Program-made: the position numbers and the translations under genes | Origin: Leptolyngbyaceae cyanobacterium CSSed165cm_216 | GTDB taxonomy: Bacteria > Cyanobacteriota > Cyanobacteriia > Phormidesmidales > Phormidesmidaceae | Assembly (NCBI GenBank): GCA_007135385.1 | Contig: SLIY01000196.1 | Location: 1 to 7,065 of the forward strand | Direction of reading: 5' to 3' | DNA length: 7,065 nucleotides | The notes under the pieces: generated by a model | What the model was told of the DNA's origin: nothing | Seen by the model: only the letters and a program-made list of their open reading frames with translations | The model's database searches: none | Shown here: positions 1-4,241 of the stretch, one piece after another | Layout of the letters: each line of letters begins with the position of its first letter | Numbering within the stretch: position 1 is the first letter of the stretch

Positions 1-101
1 AATAACTCTCGGGGTCCCAAACTCGGTTGTACCCACGTAAATTCCTTGAGTTGCACCATACACCTGCTCTGTCAGAACAGTGCAAATATACTGAAATTCT
101 G

Positions 102-157
102 TTTATCCGAACAGTATTGGTGCTCAACCCATGAGCCCCCAATACTGTTCGGATAAA
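102..157. repeat. long palindromic hairpin element (MITE- or REP-like)
   Basis: The arms TTTATCCGAACAGTATTGG (102-120) and its exact reverse complement (139-157) form a 19-bp perfect stem. Inside, GCTCA (122-126) and TGAGC (132-136) form a second 5-bp stem around ACCCA, so almost the whole 56 bases fold into one rod. There is no T-run after it, so it is not a classic terminator. The perfect arms and the related copy at 236-258 suggest a dispersed palindromic repeat or the fused ends of a small non-autonomous transposable element. The structure is seen directly; the mobile origin is inferred. Confidence 0.8.
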
Positions 158-235
158 TTAAATCAGCCGTTTTCAAGCTCTGAAAGCTTAATTTTCCGTC
201 TCAGCTATTGCGATTTCTCTCAATAGTAAGCTTAA

Positions 236-258
236 CCGAACGGTATTGCATGAGCCCC
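236..258 (+). repeat. shortened copy of the 102-157 palindrome
   Basis: This segment matches the left arm and loop of the 102-157 element: CCGAAC(G/A)GTATTG is followed directly by CATGAGCCCC. The ten bases that separate these two parts in the longer copy (120-129) are missing, and one base of the first block differs. It has lost the right arm and cannot form the long stem. It looks like a deletion derivative of the same repeat. Confidence 0.6.
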
Positions 259-414
259 TGACCACCAAGCCTTTTCACCCATCGAACGAGTCCGCTTAGG
301 CGCAGTCATGTGCAGTCTGCAACCTGAGGTTGCGGCGCTGACGGTTTGGTGCGTCCGTTGGTTGTTTTGCCCTGTAGAAAGTGGGGAGTGATGGCTTAGT
401 TTTGAGTGTTGAGT

Positions 415-467
415 TTTAAGTTTTGAGTTCCTTTCGTAAACCAGAAACTCACAATTCAAAACTTAAA
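415..467. repeat. AT-rich inverted repeat
   Basis: TTTAAGTTTTGA (415-426) is repeated inverted as TCAAAACTTAAA (456-467), giving a 12-bp perfect stem. An alternative inner pairing is GAGTT (425-429) with AACTC (446-450). The left arm sits in a run of TTGAGTT/TTTAAGT-like units (400-430). A similar CACAAAT/CCAAAATTTT tract precedes the gene at 1607, so this appears to be an intergenic simple-repeat style rather than a specific regulator. It lies about 55 bases before the ATG at 522. Confidence 0.55.
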
Positions 468-507
468 GCATTTATTACTTCCTACCCATCCACCCCTCAC
501 CCCTAAC

Positions 508-514
508 AAAGGAG
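508..514 (+). promoter_or_regulatory. ribosome binding site of the methyltransferase gene
   Basis: AAAGGAG ends seven bases before the ATG at 522, a good Shine-Dalgarno match and spacing that fixes this start. Confidence 0.8.
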
Positions 515-521
515 CCTCCCC

Positions 522-1499
522 ATGTTCACCCTTCCCCAACTCGGCGATCGACTCTTTCTCACCGACGGTGGCATGGAAACCACCTTCATCTTTCACCAGG
601 GCCTTGACCTGCCCCACTTCGCCGCCTTTGACCTGCTCAAAACCGCCGAGGGCTATCAGGCGATCGCCAACTACTTTCGCACCTACCTCGACCTGGCGAT
701 TGAGAAGCAGGTGGGCTTCATTCTCGAAAGCCCCACCTGGCGGGCCAACCCCGACTGGGGCAGCCGCCTGGGCTACTCTGCCGAAGAACTGGCCACGGCC
801 AACCGCGAGGCAATCGCCCTGCTGCACCTGCTGCGCCAGGCCTACGCAACGCCCGACACCCCGATCGTGGTCAGCGGCTGCATTGGCCCCCGGGGCGACG
901 GCTACAGCCCCATCACCGCCATGACCGTGGCCGAGGCTGAGGCCTACCACCGCCCCCAGATCCAGGCCTTTGCCGAGGCCGGGGCCGATCTGGCCGCCGC
1001 CTTCACTATGAACTATGTGCAGGAGGCGATCGGCATTGTCCGGGCGACCCAGGCGGTAGGCCTGCCCGTGGTGACTTCCTTCACGGTGGAGACCGACGGC
1101 CACCTACCCACTGGGCAGAGCCTGCGAGAAGCCATGGGCCAGGTGGATGCCGCCACCGACAGCGGGCCAGCCTACTACATGATCAACTGCGCCCACCCCA
1201 ACCACTTTGCCGATGCCCTGATGCCGGGCGAGCCCTGGGTACAGCGCATTCGCGCCCTGCGGGCCAATGCTTCCACCCTGAGCCACGCCGAGCTAGATGA
1301 GGCCGAGACCCTGGATGACGGCAACCCCACCGAACTGGGCCAGATGTACCGCAACCTGCGCGAAACGTTCCCCCACATCACCATTTTGGGAGGCTGTTGC
1401 GGCACCGACTTTCGCCATGTGGGGGCGATCGCTAACGCCTGTCTGCCCGTGGCCTGGGCGCACCTGAATCAAAATCTCCTATCGGCGATCGGGGTGTGA
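522..1499 (+). CDS. homocysteine S-methyltransferase family protein
   Basis: A 325-residue enzyme of the Pfam homocysteine S-methyltransferase (MHT/BHMT-like) family, which moves a methyl group from a donor such as S-methylmethionine to homocysteine to make methionine in the cytoplasm. The N-terminus has the family motif LTDGGMETT (13-21). The three zinc-binding cysteines are all visible: Cys223 in INCAHP, and Cys292 and Cys293 in GGCCGTD. The SGCIGPRGDGY segment (118-128) also fits the family. Length is normal and the gene looks intact, so activity is likely. The start is supported by AAAGGAG seven bases upstream. The gene is GC-rich (42 of 60 bases in 901-960) and holds HIP1 sites at 660-667 and 1425-1432, so it looks native. 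The methyl donor cannot be told from sequence; some relatives act on other thiols or selenols. No SAM- or SAH-type riboswitch was recognised upstream. Confidence 0.93.
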   Translation: MFTLPQLGDRLFLTDGGMETTFIFHQGLDLPHFAAFDLLKTAEGYQAIANYFRTYLDLAIEKQVGFILESPTWRANPDWGSRLGYSAEELATANREAIALLHLLRQAYATPDTPIVVSGCIGPRGDGYSPITAMTVAEAEAYHRPQIQAFAEAGADLAAAFTMNYVQEAIGIVRATQAVGLPVVTSFTVETDGHLPTGQSLREAMGQVDAATDSGPAYYMINCAHPNHFADALMPGEPWVQRIRALRANASTLSHAELDEAETLDDGNPTELGQMYRNLRETFPHITILGGCCGTDFRHVGAIANACLPVAWAHLNQNLLSAIGV

Positions 1500-1501
1500 C
1501 C

Positions 1502-1545
1502 GCCAGGGTCGACCCGACAGACCCTGGCAGACACATAGGTCTGCC
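1502..1545. repeat. two overlapping, mutually exclusive hairpins
   Basis: GCCAGGGTC (1502-1510) pairs perfectly with GACCCTGGC (1520-1528). GGCAGAC (1526-1532) pairs perfectly with GTCTGCC (1539-1545). The two stems share bases 1526-1528, so they compete. The first begins three bases after the upstream stop codon. No T-run follows, so a simple intrinsic terminator is unlikely. It may be a dispersed palindromic repeat or a processing or attenuation element between the two genes. Confidence 0.65.
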
Positions 1546-1595
1546 CCTACCGACCCATCCACCGAAAACACAAATCACAAATCCAAAATTTTCCC

Positions 1596-1601
1596 AAGGA
1601 G
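1596..1601 (+). promoter_or_regulatory. ribosome binding site deciding the start at 1607
   Basis: AAGGAG lies five bases before ATG 1607. It argues against the GTG at 1496, whose extra 37 codons would run through the hairpins and AT-rich leader. Confidence 0.75.
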
Positions 1602-1606
1602 CCCCC

Positions 1607-2086
1607 ATGTTTGCCGCCAAACTCTTGCCCGTACAGCGCCGCACCGCCTACCAATGGTTTTGCCCCACTCCCGCCGAACGCAATAAGCAGATTGCCCAGC
1701 AGTTCTGCGACGCCACCTGGGGCCGAGGCAGACTTGCGGCCGTAGACCAGTTCACCAGCCCCGATTTCATCGTTGACTACCCAATTCTGCCTGCGCCGCT
1801 CGATCGCGACGGCTTTAAATCCTGGGTGCGCGATGTGCACACGGCCCTGCCCGATCTGCAATTCACGATGACCGACGTGATGGGCGAGGGCGACAAGGTC
1901 ATCATTGCCTGGACGGCAGAGGGCACCAACACTGGCCCCATCAGCTTTTTGAATCTGGAAGCTACCGGGCGCTCTGTTCGCTTCAGCGGCATGATCATTT
2001 ACCGCCTGGTGAATGGCCGCATTGTCGAAGAGCGGGGCGAAGAAGATGCCCTCGGCCTGTTTAAGCAGCTGGGCCTACTGGGTTAG
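1607..2086 (+). CDS. SnoaL-like (NTF2-fold) ester cyclase family protein, copy 1
   Basis: A 159-residue protein of the SnoaL-like/ester cyclase branch of the NTF2 superfamily. These are small cone-shaped alpha+beta proteins, some of which are polyketide cyclases while many have unknown substrates. Visible family marks are an N-terminal helix with QFCDATWG (32-39), DVHTALPDL (77-85), a TGPISFLNL strand (109-117), the TGR.VRFSGM core (120-129) and the end IYRLVNGRIVEERGEED with a QLG tail. There is no signal peptide; it is probably cytoplasmic. The start at 1607 has AAGGAG five bases upstream. It is about 55 % identical by eye over some 130 residues to the product of 3556-4002. It differs by a longer N-terminus (about residues 1-25) rich in aromatic and basic residues. 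The substrate is unknown and catalysis is not proven. Confidence 0.88.
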   Translation: MFAAKLLPVQRRTAYQWFCPTPAERNKQIAQQFCDATWGRGRLAAVDQFTSPDFIVDYPILPAPLDRDGFKSWVRDVHTALPDLQFTMTDVMGEGDKVIIAWTAEGTNTGPISFLNLEATGRSVRFSGMIIYRLVNGRIVEERGEEDALGLFKQLGLLG

Positions 2087-2088
2087 CC

Positions 2089-2128
2089 GGTGTTGGGCAT
2101 CAGGCTCTAGCCCCTAGCTGCCCGCACC
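2089..2128 (+). other. hairpin just after the first SnoaL gene
   Basis: GGTG (2089-2092) pairs with CACC (2125-2128) and GGGCA (2095-2099) with TGCCC (2119-2123), with a small internal loop between. A shorter AGGCT/AGCC pairing can form inside. It starts three bases after the stop codon. No T-run follows, so it may protect the mRNA 3' end rather than terminate transcription. Confidence 0.4.
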
Positions 2129-2173
2129 TAAGACCCGAAATCCGTTACCTGACAACTCACCAATGCATGTCCT

Positions 2174-2179
2174 AGGGAG
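2174..2179 (+). promoter_or_regulatory. ribosome binding site of the PPC-repeat gene
   Basis: AGGGAG ends eight bases before ATG 2188 and supports that start over the in-frame ATG at 2203. Confidence 0.65.
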
Positions 2180-2187
2180 AACCCGCC

Positions 2188-3465
2188 ATGACCGCTCAAA
2201 CAATGACAACCTACAATAGCCTGCGTACGGCCCTCGATCTGGGTCAGATTGTCAGCCAAAAGACCATCGATGGCACCGTAATTGATCGATTTGTTGATGG
2301 TAGCATTACCAGCCAAAACCGAGTTGATTACTACCGGTTTGTGCTGGAAAAACCAGCTAGCCTCCACGTTGAGGGACAGAATTTTACCCGCCACGTTCAC
2401 CTGCGACTGATCCACGACGCCAAGGCTAAAAACCACATTGCCAACGGTGATGTAATTGTGGAAAGAACGCCGGACTCTGAGGTGGCGCTGCATATTGAAG
2501 GCTTGGGAGCCGGGGTTTATTACTTAGAAGTTACCGGTATCAACCAAACAACTAGCAACTATACTCTCAAGCTTTCCGCCACCGCTGGGGCAGCAAGACC
2601 TGTGGTCAGCCAACTGGGTAATACCCTCAGCAATCCAATCATAATTACCGGTCAGCTCAATGGCTTGCGGGTGTTTGAAAACCTTCTGAATGGCGTTCCT
2701 AATGCCATGCATATTTATCAGTTTACCCTCAGCCAAGCTGTGGAGCTAACGGCAACCTTGAATTCGATCAAAACTCCAGGGGAGTTGCAGCTTTATCGTG
2801 CGGTGTTGGGAGGTACTCAGCTTCGTCACCATGAGGCTATTGCTTCGATTGGTAGTAATGGTAATGCGCCAGGGAAAATAACCCGAGACATTCTGGTGCC
2901 CGGGACTTACTACTTGCAGGTGGTCAATCCTTCGATGAGCTATAGCCTGGGCTATGGTCTTGAGCTAAAGGCTGTGCCGGTGTTGCGGGCACGTATGCGG
3001 GTGCATATCCATGAGATTCGTGCTCTAGCGGCTTTCGACCCGCGCGTACCATTTACCAATTGGCATGAAGCAGATTTCTTTGGCACGGTGATTATCGACG
3101 GATATACTCACAATTTTGGGCCTTTTGCAGATCGGGATATCGTCACAAATCTGAATTTTTCCCAGGTTGTTTTCAATTGCAATCAGCGCTTTATTCGGGT
3201 CAAAATTGAAGTCAATGACGAGGACAATAGCAGTCATGATCGTGCTGATATTGCCCCTGACCTTGGGGTGCAGTTCCTGCGATTTGATTACGACACCGTG
3301 CAGCAGGAGATCATTGGCGTTGATGGCTTTCGGGGCAACTACTCCCACGATAGCGTGGTTGACCTAAGGGGCACTGGCAACGACTGGATTCGAGACAAAC
3401 CCCGCAATGCCTCCTCCTATCCGGCGGCAATCAGATTTGAGATCAGCTATGCGCCGGTACTCTAA
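2188..3465 (+). CDS. PPC-like repeat protein with an unrecognised C-terminal module
   Basis: A 425-residue protein whose first part resembles two tandem pre-peptidase C-terminal (PPC) beta-sandwich domains. The first (about 16-132) has VDYYRFVLEKPASLHVE and a closing GAGVYYLEVTG...NYTLKL. The second (about 138-262) has HIYQFTLSQAVELTATL and PGTYYLQVVNP. PPC domains normally sit on secreted proteins. Here no protease domain is present, and the N-terminus has no hydrophobic signal segment. The last 160 residues (about 268-425) form a separate beta-rich module I do not recognise. It has an acidic stretch EVNDEDNSSHDRADI (341-355) that could bind calcium, as in C2-like folds. The gene is clearly poorer in GC than its neighbours (24 of 60 bases in both 2281-2340 and 3181-3240) and has no HIP1 site, suggesting recent acquisition. 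It lies between two SnoaL paralogues. The function is unknown; an extracellular or surface role is inferred. Confidence 0.85.
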   Translation: MTAQTMTTYNSLRTALDLGQIVSQKTIDGTVIDRFVDGSITSQNRVDYYRFVLEKPASLHVEGQNFTRHVHLRLIHDAKAKNHIANGDVIVERTPDSEVALHIEGLGAGVYYLEVTGINQTTSNYTLKLSATAGAARPVVSQLGNTLSNPIIITGQLNGLRVFENLLNGVPNAMHIYQFTLSQAVELTATLNSIKTPGELQLYRAVLGGTQLRHHEAIASIGSNGNAPGKITRDILVPGTYYLQVVNPSMSYSLGYGLELKAVPVLRARMRVHIHEIRALAAFDPRVPFTNWHEADFFGTVIIDGYTHNFGPFADRDIVTNLNFSQVVFNCNQRFIRVKIEVNDEDNSSHDRADIAPDLGVQFLRFDYDTVQQEIIGVDGFRGNYSHDSVVDLRGTGNDWIRDKPRNASSYPAAIRFEISYAPVL

Positions 3466-3541
3466 CCTGTCTTTCAGCATTAGAAAGTAAAACCCTTGAC
3501 GCTTCTCTTAATCAATATCACGGCAGTATCAAACTTACCTG

Positions 3542-3547
3542 AAGGAG
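3542..3547 (+). promoter_or_regulatory. ribosome binding site deciding the start at 3556
   Basis: AAGGAG is only two bases before the ATG at 3550 but eight bases before the ATG at 3556, so 3556 is the better start. The 12 bases from 3556 are identical to those at the start of the gene at 2188, which supports the choice. Confidence 0.7.
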
Positions 3548-3555
3548 AAATGACT

Positions 3556-4002
3556 ATGACCGCTCAACCTGTGGAAACTCAAACACTGGCCCAAAGCCCA
3601 GTCGCTATTGCCTGCCAGTTTTGCGAAAAGGTTTGGGGTCAGGGCGATCTGGCCGCCCTATATGAGCTTACCAGTGACGATTTCACCATCTTTTATCCGA
3701 TTATGTCTGCCCCCCTAAATCGCGACGCCTACGCTGCGCTCATGACCGATGTGCATACTGGCTTCCCTGATTTTCGGGTAACAGTGGAAGAGGCGATCGC
3801 CCAGGGCAACCAAGTGGTGGTGCGCTGGGCAGCCGAGGGCACTCAGACTGGCCCTATTCAGCTCCTTAACCTACCGCCTACGGGCAGGGCTGTGCGCTAT
3901 TCCGGCATGGTTATCTACCGTATGGCCCAGGGCAAAATTTTTGAAGCTCGTGGTGAAGAAGACACCTTGGGTTTGCTGAAGCAGCTGGGTGTGCTGGGTT
4001 AG
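3556..4002 (+). CDS. SnoaL-like (NTF2-fold) ester cyclase family protein, copy 2
   Basis: A 148-residue SnoaL-like/NTF2-fold protein, paralogous to the product of 1607-2086. It keeps the same landmarks: QFCEKVWGQGDLAAL (21-35), DVHTGFPDF (65-73), TQTGPIQLLNL (96-106), TGRAVRYSGMVIYR (109-122) and GEEDTLGLLKQLGVLG at the end. Its N-terminus is different and short, beginning MTAQ like the gene just upstream rather than like its paralogue. The ATG at 3550 and a TTG at 3496 are possible but less likely starts. A HIP1 site (3793-3800) within it suggests a resident gene. The gap to the PPC gene is 90 bases. It is probably a cytoplasmic enzyme or binding protein of unknown substrate; divergence from its partner suggests the two may act on different substrates or form a heteromer. 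Confidence 0.88.
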   Translation: MTAQPVETQTLAQSPVAIACQFCEKVWGQGDLAALYELTSDDFTIFYPIMSAPLNRDAYAALMTDVHTGFPDFRVTVEEAIAQGNQVVVRWAAEGTQTGPIQLLNLPPTGRAVRYSGMVIYRMAQGKIFEARGEEDTLGLLKQLGVLG

Positions 4003-4013
4003 CACCCCATCGT

Positions 4014-4080
4014 AGATCCCGAGGTTCTGCCCTGAAGTGTTCAGAATTTACCAGCAAGTGACTGTAGACCCCTGGGATCT
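4014..4080 (+). other. possible structured RNA stretch between genes
   Basis: AGATCCC (4014-4020) is the exact complement of GGGATCT (4074-4080). GG (4023-4024) can extend the stem with CC (4071-4072), and TTCTG (4025-4029) can pair with CAGAA (4041-4045) inside. The long spacing makes this a weak prediction. It starts 11 bases after the second SnoaL gene and may belong to its 3' end or to the leader of the next gene. Confidence 0.3.
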
Positions 4081-4156
4081 GGTTCCACTGTACCCATGCT
4101 CTAGGGCGAGACCCGGGTAGGGCCATCAAGTTTCCACTATCAATGATTCTTCCCAG

Positions 4157-4174
4157 CCCTCGCTACGGCGAGGG
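4157..4174 (+). other. stable hairpin with UACG tetraloop in the FG-GAP leader
   Basis: CCCTCGC (4157-4163) pairs perfectly with GCGAGGG (4168-4174) around TACG. In RNA this is a C(UACG)G loop of the exceptionally stable UNCG class. It lies about 68 bases before the ATG at 4242. A run of six T (4193-4198) comes about 18 bases later, too far for a standard intrinsic terminator. It may be an mRNA 5'-end stabiliser or a dispersed palindrome. Confidence 0.5.
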
Positions 4175-4224
4175 ACAGGGAACCGCTGTCTATTTTTTCA
4201 TTGCACAACCTCTCAACTCAAACC

Positions 4225-4230
4225 AAGGAG
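4225..4230 (+). promoter_or_regulatory. ribosome binding site deciding the start at 4242
   Basis: AAGGAG lies 11 bases before ATG 4242. The spacing is slightly long, but the site is much better than anything before the in-frame ATG at 4143, whose first codons overlap the hairpin at 4157-4174. Confidence 0.65.
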
Positions 4231-4241
4231 ATTTCACTGTT

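Larger units (their letters stand above)
1..521. other. non-coding, repeat-rich leader region
   Basis: I see no convincing gene in this stretch. It holds a long near-perfect hairpin (102-157), a shortened degenerate copy of it (236-258), a 6-bp hairpin with a TGA loop (GCAACC 319-324, GGTTGC 328-333), and an AT-rich inverted repeat (415-467). The only long open frame, minus strand 459-232, translates to low-complexity sequence derived from these repeats. The extreme left edge could hold the start of a minus-strand gene (ATG at 59-57, open to the edge) or the last codons of a plus-strand one (stop TAA 38-40), but either is too short to judge. Confidence 0.7.

Noticed and set aside
1..59. Partial gene at the left edge (minus-strand ATG at 59-57, or plus-strand end at TAA 38-40)
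   Set aside because: Only 19 or 12 codons are visible, the ribosome site is weak, and nothing is recognisable.
232..459. 75-residue minus-strand open frame
   Set aside because: It is low complexity, overlaps several inverted repeats, and lacks family motifs.
456..1103. 215-residue open frame on the minus strand
   Set aside because: It is a mirror of the GC-rich methyltransferase gene; the Gly/Val/His-rich translation is typical of an antisense shadow.
1502..1545. Rho-independent terminator
   Set aside because: The stems are good but no T-run follows either one.
1496..1606. GTG start at 1496 for the first SnoaL gene, overlapping the upstream stop
   Set aside because: The added 37 codons cover hairpins and an AT-rich leader and are not protein-like; AAGGAG sits before ATG 1607.
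3496..3532. TTGACG (3496-3501) as a -35 promoter box
   Set aside because: No acceptable -10 box at 16 to 18 bases; TATCAA at 3527 is too far away.
3496..3555. TTG at 3496 or ATG at 3550 as start of the second SnoaL gene
   Set aside because: There is no ribosome site before the TTG, and the spacing is only two bases before 3550. ATG 3556 has eight-base spacing and the shared start block.
4143..4241. ATG at 4143 as start of the FG-GAP gene
   Set aside because: No ribosome site is visible and the first codons overlap a stable hairpin; the 33 extra residues do not look like a signal peptide.
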